A stretch of DNA of 64,000 nucleotides from Monosporascus cannonballus (GCA_004154925.1 QJNS01000307.1:18643-82642), one strand, 5' to 3'; shown: positions 24,051-35,891, counted from the stretch's first letter. The notes: a model not told the origin generated them from the letters alone. Translations and numbers: made by a program.

Positions 24051-25090
24051 TAAAAATAGGTATTCAATTTATAAGTTTATATTTAAAGTAAGCGGATATT
24101 AAAATCTCTTTAATCTCTTTTCACTAAAAACATTTAATAATAAATTAAATATATTTAATATAAAGATATATCAGGAAATTCTTAAAAACCATCTTCCAAA
24201 ATTATACATTAATATAGAAAACACAACAAAAAATGTGGTTATGAATATTAATTTATAAATAATGATATTTAAAATAAACTTTTTGCATATCTGAAAAAAT
24301 ATTATTCAATATATTTAAATAACACTTGGAAAATTGTCGATATCATAAATACCTTGAAATTTATATTATATACTTTAAAATAAATAAATAAATATTTCTG
24401 GTTATAAACTGAATCGAAAATTTCATTAAGATAAGAAAAAGTATATAAGGTATTTATTATTTTATTATAATTTTACTATAAAATAAATTATTTTTGAAAG
24501 GAAACAGAAAGTATCTGACATTGATTGTTTTTAATTGTTTTTAAAATTTTGTGTTATAATCCTAAATAATTGTTTATTATTGGTATAACTTTTAATAATG
24601 TAAAACTTAAACATTTGGCTCATATTTGTTTCTATTTCAACAAAATAATAAAAACTTTTTATTGTATTATAAAATATTTTTTTCGCAATTTTAAAGTTTT
24701 TACATATTTCAAAAAAATCGGTACAGTAAACAAACGTAAAAAATATAGGATATGAACCGATTTTTATTTGAAATATAACAAGTATCAGAATAAAAATTGT
24801 GAGAAATTAAATTAATACTATTATAAATTATATATATTTTTCGTACACTTTATTAGTGAGAAATAAGTTTAATTAATAATATTTTTCGTAATGCTATGAT
24901 TTATTTAAAATAAGAACCAGCTAAGTATATAATTGAATTCGAATACGAAATTTATATACGGTCTATATATAATACGTAACCTCAATTTTATAACGATATA
25001 TTTGGCTTTAAGCTTAATTAATACATTTTGAAAAATATAACCAACGAGTTTTAATTTACGTATATCCGTTATTCGTTTTATTTTAAACAA
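24050..25090. other. AT-rich gap between elements F and G
   Basis: Very A/T-rich with long runs. Two open stretches of 61 codons (24570-24755 plus, 24905-25090 minus) have low-complexity Lys/Ile/Phe/Tyr composition, as random AT-rich DNA gives, and no recognisable motif. No gene is supported. Confidence 0.5.
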
Positions 25091-26872
25091 TATTTATGTA
25101 CGCTCCAAACTGCTCCGTTAAGCTAAAAACCGATATTTCGAATTATACGTTAAGGGTAATAATTAAATGACGAAATAATTAAGGCAAATTGTACCTTATT
25201 ACATTTTTTATACAAGCTAAAAAAACCGAACTTAATTACGGTATTCCAAATAAGGAATTTATAGCGATTATTATGGCATTCCGAGTGTTTAAGTATTTCC
25301 TAAAAGGAAATTTGCACTAAATTAAGGTTTATACGGATTATTAAAATCTTACCCGATTTACTACATCCAAAAAACTTATCGGATAACAATTTCGTTATGC
25401 TGAAAAATTGGCGAACTTCGATTTCGTCATTATCCATAAGAAAAGATTAGAAAATGGCAAAGCAAATACCTTAAGCAGGCAACCGGACCTCGAAAAAAAT
25501 TGGTTAAAATTAGCCATATAATTTTCGAAATTACCACAAAAGGATATTTACGCCCGGGACAGATTGCGACAATTCGGGCAGTACCCTTTAATATATATAA
25601 AAAAATCCAACGATATAACAACGGTTTCCCAAAAAAGCAAAGAACGGACAAAATACAAATTGCAAAAAAATACCAGAAAGATTTAGTACAAAACATATAT
25701 GAATATGAGTTATATAAATATCCAAGGATTTACAAACCACTTTAACGACTTTAACGCATATATATTTTTTTCGTAAAATAAAATTAATAGTACAAGAAAT
25801 CATATAGTAATACGATATTTACGACACAACAAAAGCTCGACGACATAAGCCATAAGGAAACTTACAGCCATTACCAGTTATAAAATAACCATAATATTTA
25901 ATTACATTCGACTTTATTACCAAACTTCTTATATTAAAAATTCTAGTTATAAAAATCCAATATAATAATATTTTTGAAATTATCGATCGATTTACGAAAT
26001 TTTCCTATTTTCTACCACATCATAAGGACATAAACGCCGAACAATCAATGTACATTTTTTCAGATATACTTTCAATATATACGCATTACCTATAGAAATT
26101 ATTTCGGATAAAAAATCGATATTTATATCTAAGTTTTGGCAAGGCCTTACAATATAGATCGGGCTAAATCATAAATTATTTAATGCATTTAAACCTTAAC
26201 CAGATAAATAAATAAAATAATTAAATTTAACCTTAGAAACATATTTATAATATTAATTATTACGAAAAAATTAAAATAATACCAGCAAATCGCAAATTTG
26301 GGTTTTATTCCAAAAGTTTACAGGGAAATACGTAACGACGGTCCAATTAATATTAAAATAGTTTTAACGTTACAATAATTACGATAATTATATCAGTAAA
26401 TAAAAATAGAATTGGAATTTGTACGTAATTAAATATACAAATATTACAATTAAAAAAAGTTAAAAGGATTAATTTTCGTAAAAGGGGGAATAGTTTTTTT
26501 CGTTACAAAAAATATTTAAATAACTTAACAAAAGAGTTGATTTCAAATATATCGGTCCATATAAAATTGCCAAAAAAATCCTAGAAAATAATTACCAATT
26601 GAAAATTTTACCAAAAGTCAAATTCTATCTAATTTTTTACACTTCCTTACTTGAATTAATAACGGATATAATTAAGGTACATATGGTACAAAACGACGTA
26701 AAGATAGAAAACGAACAAATATATAAGGTAAAAAAAATCCTTAATATACGGAAATAAAACGGACTTACTTAGTACTTAATTAAGTGGAAAAAGTATTTAG
26801 AGTCCGAAAACACCTAGGAATATGCCAAAAAACCTTATTACCGTCTAACGCCTATTAAAGAATTTTCACTAA
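25091..26872 (+). pseudogene. RNase H-integrase-chromodomain of element G
   Basis: In order: VKLKTDISNYTL, the RNase H start (25117-25156); YGIPNKEFIAIIMAFR; YTDY*NLTRFTT; RYAEKLANFDFVIIH and NTLSRQPD (RNase H end, about 25490). Then the integrase N-terminal zinc region, KKYQKDLVQNIYEYELY (about 25665-25740); the catalytic-core strand IIDRFTKFSYFLPHH (about 25983-26027); the DGQTER-type motif, read as PDK*IK (about 26199); and the chromodomain YLIKWKKYLESENT (26726-26842). Damage is mild for this window: stops replace Gln and Trp codons. The frame from 25500 to 25745 is open for 81 codons. Confidence 0.85.
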
Positions 26873-26894
26873 TAACGACAAACGCGTCCCAGTT

Positions 26895-27052
26895 ACTTAT
26901 TAATATTAATCGTTTATAATATGATTTTTATATTTTTGGTATTAAAAAAACATAATTAAGTTACCTTATTATTACGAAATCCTACGATATTCCTGTTAAT
27001 ATAAATCCGTACAATTAAGGTTTAATAGTTGGTTAAACATTTAGCCGTTATA
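26895..27052 (+). repeat. Partial 3' LTR of element G
   Basis: Starts in mid-LTR (ACTTATTAATATTAATCG, matching the reverse complement of the B LTR) and runs to the LTR end TTTAGCCGTTATA. The first half of the LTR is absent. Confidence 0.75.
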
Positions 27053-27149
27053 TTATAATTATAAATTATAAGGCCGTTTCAACCTTATAATCCGTAAAGT
27101 TAATTAATATAAGGTTTATTATTATCGGAATATATCGGTTGTTAGTCAC

Positions 27150-27395
27150 TTTTAAAACAAGGTTTTACAAAATTATGGTATAATTTATGCTAACCAGAAA
27201 AATTATAAATTAATTAGCTAATTACAAAATAAGGAATAAAAAATTTATCGTACGAGTTATATTGTATAACAATTTTCGACATGTTTAGCTTAATATGAAA
27301 AATATGGCTTGAACTTTAATGTACTTTGCATAAATAAAAAATTTAGCAACTATACCTATATTTTTAAAAAGTATTAAAAATGAAATAAAGGTGAA
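27150..27395. repeat. Unidentified dispersed repeat, copy 1
   Basis: About 245 bases that align with 27820-28065. Shared strings include AATGTACTTTGCA, TATATCGTATAA-like sequence and TATTTAGCTTAATATG/TATTTGGCTTCGCCTCG. No coding content; perhaps LTRs of a small element or a local duplication. Confidence 0.5.
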
Positions 27396-27819
27396 TATGA
27401 AATGAAATTTAAAACTTACACAGTTAAATGAATTATTATATTGCATAAATATTGGAGATTTATTAAAATTACTAATTCTTACATATTAACATTGAATTAT
27501 ATTAAATAAAAATGAAAAATGAAAAATTCCCTGCACTTATTTAATTGAAAATTAAGAATTATCTAAATTAAAATAACCTTTTATTATGAATCTAACTTAC
27601 TTATAAATATATTCGGTATTATATATATTTAGGTCGTAAATAAAATAAGTTTATGAATTTCATATACTATGTGATAAGAATTATGAATTATTAGTAATAA
27701 TATTTATTATATAGGCAGTGATAAATAAAAATGTACGGGAATCAACGATATAACATTAAAATTTGGCTAAAAATATATTAAAATTAATTAAATATGTGTT
27801 AGAAATACTTGAAACTCGG

Positions 27820-28065
27820 CTTTTAAAAAGGCGCTATGGGATTAAGGTACAATGTATATTAACCGTAAAAGCTATTAATTAGCAATCCTGTTCGAAAATT
27901 CTGGGTATAGGATTATCGTCCAAATTATATCGTATAATAATTTTTTATATATTTGGCTTCGCCTCGAAAACCTGATGTGAATCCAAATGTACTTTGCAAG
28001 TAATCGAAATTTTAAAATATTAATACAGTAAATGGTATTTTTAATACCTACAAAATGGAATAAAA
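27820..28065. repeat. Unidentified dispersed repeat, copy 2
   Basis: The less mutated partner of 27150-27395, offset by about 670 bp in the same orientation. It keeps more G and C (TTTGGCTTCGCCTCG). Confidence 0.5.
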
Positions 28066-29269
28066 TTGAGTTTTATAATTATTGTAAAAACACTATGTAA
28101 AGGTTGTAGGAAAACTTACGAGTTTTTAATATAAATAACTATAGCTTTTACTTTTTACACTTATTAATACTTTAATTATATGTAATTTGTAATAAACTAG
28201 TACGCTTATTAAAATTACAGTAGCTAGTTTGAAGCTTTAAAAAAACTAAAAATTGTATATTATATTAATCATTCTCATTTTCGGTTTCACAGCATATTAT
28301 AATTCGTGTATCGGAGAATCTTAACAATGGTAATAACAAATATGAATTATATAAATGTAAGTTGTTCCGATAAAGGGGTCTTAAGTGGTTAAATAATTAC
28401 TTCGGAAAATTAAATTTAAAAACCTTTTAATTTAAATAATACTTTTATTTCAATTACATGTCATATTTTGTTTAATCTAATTCCGATTAATGACTAATTA
28501 TCAAAAAGTTGTTTTGAAAATTTTAATTATCTTTTATTTATTTTTATTCTGTTTTTACAAGCTTTAACATCATAGAAGTGGCTAAAGATAAAAGCGCTGG
28601 AAAGTGATTAGGTATACCGTAAGACGTAAGAAAGCCCGTAAAACTAGCGAAACCGAATAGAAAGAAATTGGAAAGTAAGGAAAAATCAGGAAGGGACCGA
28701 ATATTTAGCATTATTTTGCGGTAACCGTAACGTTATTTTTTTTGCTTGGTAAAGTCCGAAATTTCCAGTATAATTTTTACGAAACCTTTAAGGGTTATAT
28801 AATTTATGGTAATAAACTTTTGGTCGTTATATAAATTATCGTTCTTAATATCTTTATTTAGGCGAGAGTTTAAAATTAATAATCGATAATTTTTTTAGAA
28901 AAAATTACTGCCTTTTCTTATACCCGTTATTAAAGTTCCTATTTATTTTTTTTAATATCGGCCAAGTTATTTACGTGGTGTTCATAATTTTTATAAAAAA
29001 ATGTTTGAGGATTCGTTTTGTAAAATTGGAATAAAATTTCCCTAATATTATACGTAACGTCCGTAATGCGGACATATGTTTTATTAATTTTCCGGGCGAA
29101 ATTAATTAGGATATTTTAATGGAGCAAGTAAGAAATAAATCGCCCTTTTAAACTTTTCCACAAAAGATCTTTCGAAATATGTGTACAATTTTTTTTCGTA
29201 AAATTTTCTTCCGGTCATTTTTTTCGTATTTAAAATATTAATCGAATTTTTGCAAGAAAATAAGAGAAC
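28066..29269. other. AT-rich DNA without identifiable gene
   Basis: No motif can be read. From about 28560 the composition is somewhat richer in G (for example GGAAAGTGATTAGG). This part may be the 5' end of the plus-strand element J, which continues to the right of element B, but no alignment within the window proves it. Confidence 0.35.
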
Positions 29270-29375
29270 ACGAGAAGTACGGCTAAAAATCGGCGGCCAG
29301 TCGCCCACCTATCTGCTTGGGACAAGCAGAAAATCCCACACCCCGGCGAATATATAAATATATACAACCCAGATA
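29270..29375 (+). promoter_or_regulatory. GC-richer island with hairpin and TATA-like box
   Basis: A short, little-mutated patch. It contains a 7-bp hairpin, TCTGCTT (29312-29318), loop GGGAC, AAGCAGA (29324-29330), followed by a C-rich run and then ATATATAAATATATAC. This looks like an LTR promoter region. If so it may be the promoter of element J, with element B inserted 70 bases downstream. Tentative. Confidence 0.3.
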
Positions 29376-29441
29376 AAAATCTGTTAATATATATACCTTT
29401 TGGAATAATTTGCGATTTTTTAAATAATTATTTCGCTTTTA

Positions 29442-29446
29442 CGTTT
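29442..29446. repeat. Target-site duplication of element B, left
   Basis: CGTTT immediately before the left LTR, identical to 36420-36424 immediately after the right LTR. Five bases is the usual duplication length for Ty3/Gypsy integrases. Confidence 0.85.
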
Positions 29447-29855
29447 TGTGACGGCTAGGCGGTTTAACCAATTATTAAACCTTAAGTCGACGGGTTTATG
29501 TTAACAGGAGTATCGTGGGAATCTAAGTAATAAATATAATAACGTATTACGTCTCGTAATATTAAGGGCGTTTTAGGTAACGAATTATTAATTATAAACA
29601 ATTAATATTAATAAATATTACAAATTAATATTATTTAGATTATGGAAATAACGAACGTATATATCCTTTTTGTTTTTTACTGGCGATTACTACCGATTAC
29701 TTCTGGTATGGTAATTATGATTATTTTTGATCGTAATTATTTTGAAGTAATTATTAACCTGTTAATAATTATTTCTAATTACGTAATTTGCAAAGTGGGT
29801 CGTATTATCTTTATTACGACCGTTTCCGTAAGCCTAAGTTTGTTAAATCGTAATA
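29447..29855 (-). repeat. Element B 3' LTR (left)
   Basis: Plus strand from TGTGACGGCTAGGCGG to AAATCGTAATA. In element orientation it starts TATTACGA (from TGTTACGA) and ends CCGTCACA, so the original termini are TG...CA. Same length as 36011-36419. Confidence 0.95.
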
Positions 29856-29885
29856 CGATTTCCTTTCTCCCAAAAATCTTGCCTT
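29856..29885 (-). other. Polypurine tract of element B
   Basis: The minus strand reads GGGAGAAAGGAAATCG directly before the 3' LTR, a clear purine tract for plus-strand priming, conserved in F. Confidence 0.75.
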
Positions 29886-29923
29886 TAAGATTTTTTTCCT
29901 AGTAAGCTCCTTATTTCCTTACT

Positions 29924-30556
29924 ATGGCTTTTCGTATTTTTAAAACTTATCGTAGGCCTCGCCCTTTTACTATTTATCGTACTGACCTAATAAAGGCTTT
30001 TGAAAAATTTGGTTTCGAAATTATGCCTTATTTTTGGTGTTTTTCGAAAAGTTTAAAATGCGAAATAATAAAAAATATTTTTCGCTATAAGGAATATATG
30101 GCCCGTAACCGATTTTGCGATGGAACCGGCGTCCCGTTATTTTTTTTCCAAAATATCCGCCGCGAACATTAACGTCTTAAGCATAAGGAGATTTTAGCAA
30201 AAAAACATTTGTTCGAATTATAATGTCGTTAACTTAAAATTTAGCGTCGTTATTAGGAGGAAATAAATAAGGCCTTAACGCGGTTTATTTGGTTACGCAA
30301 ATAAAAATCTTTGGTTCGTTTTAAAGGTATTAAAATGGTATAACGTAGTTTTTAATTTTTAAACGAATTAAAGGAGCAAGAACGAAAAAAGGAATAGGCC
30401 GCCGCTAAGGCTGCCGTAACTGCATTAACGCAAGTCGTTATTCCCTTCGATTTGTCTAATTTTGGCTTATCCGATTAGCCCATTATAAAGGATTTCTGGA
30501 ATCCTAACAACCCCGCCGTCGTTAATAAAAATTTTTTAATAGGCGCTAGGCGCTAA
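29924..30556 (+). pseudogene. Antisense zinc-cluster ORF of element B (211 codons, 10 internal stops)
   Basis: The best copy of the extra frame: one uninterrupted reading frame of 211 codons from ATG to TAA 30554-30556, without frameshift but with about ten TAA/TAG codons at expected Gln, Arg or Trp positions. Residues 36-65 (30029-30118) carry six positions spaced CX2CX6CX8CX2CX6C; three are still Cys and three read Tyr. DGTGVPL follows. Downstream comes a charged, probably coiled-coil segment (KALTRFIWLRK, LNELKEQERKKE), an Ala-rich stretch (AAAKAAVTALTQ), and an acidic/hydrophobic tail ending FLIGARR. Known: the spacing equals the fungal Zn2Cys6 cluster. Inferred: a DNA-binding protein transcribed against pol. 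I recall similar Cys-rich hypothetical proteins in fungal genomes, but no characterised function. Confidence 0.75.
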
Positions 30557-33500
30557 TAAGATTTTTGGTAAGCTCCTAAGTATTTTCGGAATCTGGATAT
30601 TTTTTCCATTTAATTAGGTATTAGGTAAATTTATTTTGTTTCCGCATATCGAAAATTTTCTTTATTTCGTATGTCGTTTTGTCTTTTACTTTTACGTTAT
30701 CCTATACCGTTCATACTTTGATTATTTTTGTTACTAACTTAAATAAGGAAACGTAAAAGATTAGGTGGAATTTAACTTTTGGTAAAAGTTTTAATTAATA
30801 ATTGTTTTTTGAGATTTTTTTGTTAATTTTGTATGGACCGATATATTTGAAATCGAGTTTTTTGCTGGGTTTTTTTATTTAAATGTTTTTAGTAACGAGA
30901 TAAACCATTTTCCCTTTTTCGAAAATTAATCCTTTTAACCTTTTTTCGTTATAATATTTACTTATTTGGTTCCGTACGAATTTTAATTCTATTTTTATTT
31001 CTTAATGCAATTATCGTAATTATTCCGTTATAAGGATTATTTTAATATTAACTGGACCGTTATCGCGTATTTTTTTGTAAATTTTTGAAATAAAACCGAA
31101 ATTTACGTTAAATGGTATTATTTTAATGCTTTCGTGGTAATTGGTATTATAAGTTAATTAAGCAATAAGCAGTTTTTTAATTTAATTATTTTGTTCGTAA
31201 TTAATGTAATATCGTAAATATACTTCCAATATTTGGTTTAATCGTTCCGTTTATTTATTTGTTTGGGGTTTAAATACGTTAAATAATTTATGATTTAAGC
31301 TTATTTATATTATAAGGCCTTGCCAAAATTTAAACGCGAAAATTAATTCTTTATCTAAAATAATTTTTATTAATAATCCGTATATGCTAAAAATATTTTT
31401 GAAAAAGATATACGTTATTTATTTTGCGTTAATATTTTTATAGTAGGGTAAAAAATAAAAAAACTTTAAAAATCGATTAACGATAACGAAAATGCTATCG
31501 TAATATATTTTTGTCGCTGGGTTTTCGGATAAGGGAAATTTAGTAATAAAATCCATAATAATCGAATCCTATGGTTTTTTTAAGACTGGTAATGGTTATA
31601 ATTTTCTATAGGGCTTATATTATTATGCCTTGGCCTTATTATAAAGGTTATATTATCGTCGTACTTTCTGGATTATCGTTTTTATTTTAAGAAAAAAATA
31701 TATGCGCTGAAATCGTTTTAAGGTCTTATGGATCCTTAAATATCCATATAATTAATATTCGTATATATTTCGTACCAAATTTATTTGATACTTTTTTAAA
31801 ATTTGTACCTTATTTATTTTCTAGTTTTTTGGGAAACCGTCATTATACTATTGGATTTTTTAATGCATATCTAAAGGTACTGCCCGAATCGTTATAATTT
31901 GTTATAGGCGTAAATATCCTTTTGTGGTAGTATCGAAAATTATATGGTTAATTTTAACCAGTTTTTTTTCGAAATCTGGTTGCCTGCTTAAAACGTCCGT
32001 TCTGCCGTTTTTTAGTTTTTTTTTGTAAATAATAATGAAGTCGAAATTTGCCAACTTTTCCACATATTATAGTTATCGTTCTGTAAATTTTCTGGTCGTA
32101 ATAAATCGGATAAAATTTTAATAATCCGTATAAACCTTAATTTAATATAAATTTCCCTTTAGGAAGTACCTAAATTCGCGAAATGCCATAATAATAACCA
32201 TAAATTTTTTATTTAATATACTATAATTAAGTTCGGTTTTTTTTAATTTATATAAAAAAAATGTAATAAGATGTAATTTGCCTTAATTATCCCGCTGTCC
32301 GATTATAACGCTTAACGCGTAATCCGAAATATCGGTTTTTAACTCAACGGGGCGTACTGGATTATATATAATTAATATTAGTTTATTGGTAATCGCATTT
32401 TTAATTTCCTGGAACGTTTTTTTTATTTTTAATATTTATTTGAATTTTTTTTTTTGGTAAAGTTAATTAGGGATATAATTATTTTGTTAAAATTTCGAAT
32501 AAATTTCCTATAATAGTTAGCAAATCCAAAAAATACTTATATCTCCTTAATTATTATTAACGTTTGCTATTTTATTACTGTAACGATTTTCTTTAAATTT
32601 AGTTTAATATATCCTAAAATAATAATATATTTTAAGTATTTTATTTCCTATTTGTAAAACTGGCTTTTTTTTACGTTAACCAATAGCTTGGCGTCCTATA
32701 AAACTTAAAAAACTTAATAAACGTATCTTACGTATATCTTTTCCGTTTCGGAGAAAATAAGAATATCGTCGAGGTAACACATAATAAAAACGTCAAGGTA
32801 TTCCCATAGCACATAATTTACTATTCGTTGGAAGGTTGCCGGTACGTTCATAAATCCCATTAACATAACCAAGTATTTAAAAAGTCCGTATTTTGTTTTG
32901 AAAGTTATTTTTCATTCGTATTTTTTTTTTGATTTTAATAAGGTTATATCCATTTTTTAAATCGAATGCTATAAACTATTTAATTCCATAAAAACGGTTT
33001 TTTATCTTTATAATCAAAAATAATAATATTTAATTTTTAACAATAATATTATTTAGTTGCCGATAATTAACTACAAGTCGTAATTTTTTATTTTTTTTTG
33101 GCACGAAAAATATTAAATATCCTGTTGGTAATTTCGAAAATCGAATCCATCTTTTTTATAATCGATTTTCCAGGTATTTTTTAAAGGCATATAACTTATT
33201 TCCGTTAAAGTTGTAAATAAGATAAAACTTAGTTAAAAATCTTTCCTTAAAAATTATCTTATAATCTTATTCGTTATGTTCTAATAATTTCGTATTAAAT
33301 TTCTTTTTAAAAAGTTACTCGTATTTATAATATTATAATAATATATTAATCAAATTTTTTAATTCTTAGGGCTATTATTTTAAATTATTATTTAGTTACC
33401 TTAGCTTTACTTTAATAATAATAACGATACGTTATATTTTTCTTTAATACCCGTTTTTTTTTTATATTTTATCCCTTTAAATAGTAAGGTATCTATCGTA

Positions 33501-34860
33501 TTTTTATGCCTGCATTCGTTGCCATTTTCGATCGAATATTAAGATCTTAATTTTTTTTTATTTATTAATAAAAAATAAAAGGAATTTTACCTAGCCAGTT
33601 TTTCCGTTAATCAAAATTCCGTACTGGCGTATCCATAGTAATCTTAAGATTATGTTGTAATTCCCAAGCGGAACAACGTCGAAATTAACTATTTGGTATT
33701 ATCCTTAAATAAAGATCTCGAAATGATTAATTTCGTATAAGATTTTTTTGTTATCGTAAGCGAAATCCTAACTTTTAACGTTTATCGTTATATAAAATCT
33801 TAACTTATATCTTTATAATAATTTAAGTTCGTTAATTACGTCCGGTATAATATAGTTCCCGTATATAGTTCCGTAATTTACCATTACGGTATACCAATAC
33901 GTTCCGATTTGTATATTTAGGATAATAAGGTTATTAACGGCTTTTATTATCGCGTTTAAAGCCTTTTTTAAAAGTTTATCCTAATTCCCCTGGGTTTTGT
34001 TATTCTGCGGCTTTTTTACAGGTAATTTTTTTCTTTTAATTTTTGTTCGAGTCCGTCGAACCTGGTTTATATTTCTTGGTATAGCATATCGAACTATTAT
34101 ATTTATCGTTTTTGCCGGCGTATTATTTTTTCAAACTATATTAATTATTCCTAATTCTGCTGTAATTCCTTTCCTTACTAAATAAATTATTCCTCAATAT
34201 GGCGTATGGCTTCTTATTAGGCTTTATTCCCTTTTTATTAGAAATCTTATATAAATCGTTAAATTTTTTTTTAAGGCTTATCGTTTATCAGGATTTGTGG
34301 TAAATGCTAACTGGAAATAAAAATCCGTAATAACTTTCTGGTAATGCTTTTCCACCGTACGCTAAATTAATTTTTTTTATTTAGTAATCGTATTATTCGT
34401 AATAACAAAAAGGGTTTTCTTACGGATACCATTTCCTTTTTGGCTAATTCTTTGCTGCAGCTAGTTAAAGAAAATTATCTTTAAGGGTTATAAATCGAAA
34501 ATGTCGATATTATTATTCGTTATTCTTGTTATTTCCCGTTTTATTGGGAAAATCGAATTCTTCGTAATATATTCGGGTAATTTTGCTATGGATATATCGT
34601 TTTTACTTCTTATAAACAAGGCAATTTTATCGTTTGCAATAAATAATATATATTTTACTATATCGATTAAGGGTTCCAGGATAAACTTTCTCCGTTTAAC
34701 CTTAATACTTTTTTAATTATCTTTTAAAAATGTTCCGTTTTTCCTTAATTACTTACTAAGCCAGGTTTTTGGCTTTTCGTATTCCTTATTACATTTTTTG
34801 TTACGGGGGGTCTGGCATATACTTAGGTCGAATTATATTAATAAGTTTGCCTTTTTTTTT
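30522..34860 (-). pseudogene. pol of element B, inactivated
   Basis: The minus-strand polyprotein has an intact RT catalytic box, EYLDVFIMCYLDDILIFSE (YLDD at 32765-32776). The connection [13 protein letters not shown] lies at about 32500-32545, RNase H follows at about 32280-32350, and integrase spans about 30950-32000. A C-terminal chromodomain is at 30558-30637. The last codon before the stop is Tyr and the stop is 30522-30524. The protease region should lie near 33400-34300 but is unreadable. Stops are RIP-type. The pol end overlaps the antisense frame tail to tail by 35 bp, exactly as in element A. Confidence 0.9.
30558..30637 (-). pseudogene. Chromodomain of element B integrase
   Basis: Reads FT*YLIKWKKYPDSENT, then *ELTKNL. 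It shows the aromatic-cage Tyr and the first Trp; the later Trp is replaced by a stop. Confidence 0.85.
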
Positions 34861-35891
34861 TAATTCCCCTTAGATTATCTTTCGGATACAAACTTCCAGT
34901 TATTTTTTCGTAACTTTTTGGGCGAAAAGCATTTATAGGCTTTATGCCCTTTTTTTCCGCAATTATAGCACTTAATCTGGCTCCAATCTTTTTTATAAGT
35001 AACTCCTAGCTTTATAAGGCCCGGTTCAATACCGTAGGAAATATTGTTACGCCAAAAAGCATTAATATTAGCTGTATGCCGAAACTTATTATTATGCTTT
35101 CCCTTAATGCCTTTCGTACGCCAGGTATATTATCGATTATTAATCTTAACTATTATAATAATAAAATTTAATAAATAATTAGGTCGGTTTAATTTAAAAA
35201 GCTCCTTTTATACTTCCTTTTTTAGGCCGTCGAAAAATTTAACTATTAATACTTTTTATCCTTAATTTAACTTAAATGCCAGTTAAATAAGTATGCTGCC
35301 GTACTTGGATACCAATCCCTTTTATTATAACTATTAGATTTGCATCTCGGCTTTTATTTTTTCGTTTACTATTCCGAATATTTTCGTTAATGCCTATTCG
35401 AATTATTCGTAATCGTTATAAATTCGCATCACTTTTAGGTTTCGTTTTTTAATTAGTAAAATAACGTATTTTTTTATGGCCGGCTTAAACTAAATGGCCG
35501 CATTTCCGGTAAATCGTCCAATTACGAACTTAATTCGTAAAATAAACGTAATAAATCGAATAGGAAAATACCCAAAATATATTCGGCATTAAGTTAAAAA
35601 CAGTTATAATTTAATAAAAATTCTATTAAAAGGTTCCGGCTTAAAAGATTTAAAGATTTTTCCTGGTTCCTTGGTAAAATTTAATTAAATAACTTGGTTC
35701 GACCAAAAAGGTTTTCCAATTTCGGGAACTTTTCCTTTTTTTTTGAGTTTCTTATGGGCAGCTTAAAGGGATATAATAAGATCATTTTTATTTTGTTCCA
35801 GCTAAAGGATACGTTCGTTCATAGCATCCAGGCGTCGAAAAACTTCCTTTCAAGAAAGGCGAGGCTATTCCTTTTCTTTCTCGGATTCCAT
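34860..35891 (-). pseudogene. gag of element B, inactivated
   Basis: The start codon is at 35889-35891 (MESEKEKE), homologous to the open gag start of A. The N-terminal part is charged and probably coiled-coil (FRRLDAMNERILQLEQN), followed by a basic segment (AAHKKLKKKGKVPE). Near the C terminus is a fully intact zinc knuckle (34929-34970). Between them the capsid-like region is broken by stops. Gag forms the virus-like particle and the knuckle binds the RNA genome. Confidence 0.85.
34929..34970 (-). pseudogene. Intact CCHC zinc knuckle of element B Gag
   Basis: Reads CYNCGKKGHKAYKC, exactly CX2CX4HX4C. All four zinc ligands are present, in contrast to A, where the three cysteines are Tyr. 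C keeps some ligands but has a frameshift in the A-run. Confidence 0.9.

Larger units (their letters stand above)
25091..27052 (+). mobile_element. Chromodomain Gypsy element G (3' half)
   Basis: A plus-strand relative of element H, starting abruptly within RNase H and running through integrase and chromodomain to a partial 3' LTR. Everything upstream is missing. The region that holds the antisense zinc-cluster frame, polypurine tract and LTR start in A, B and F is also deleted: the pol stop at 26870-26872 is followed after about 20 bases by mid-LTR sequence. Confidence 0.8.

Noticed and set aside
29642..29902. 86-codon plus-strand open stretch starting in the left LTR of element B, with a 98-codon counterpart at 36206-36502 in the right LTR
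   Set aside because: It appears twice only because the LTR is duplicated. In the related LTR of element A the frame is closed by stops, the product is Ile/Val/Phe-rich without motif, and it crosses the LTR border into unrelated sequence.
33997..34716. Two plus-strand open stretches (33997-34185 and 34501-34716) with hydrophobic segments
   Set aside because: Antisense to protease/gag of element B. The hydrophobicity comes from A/T-rich codons, not from membrane segments.
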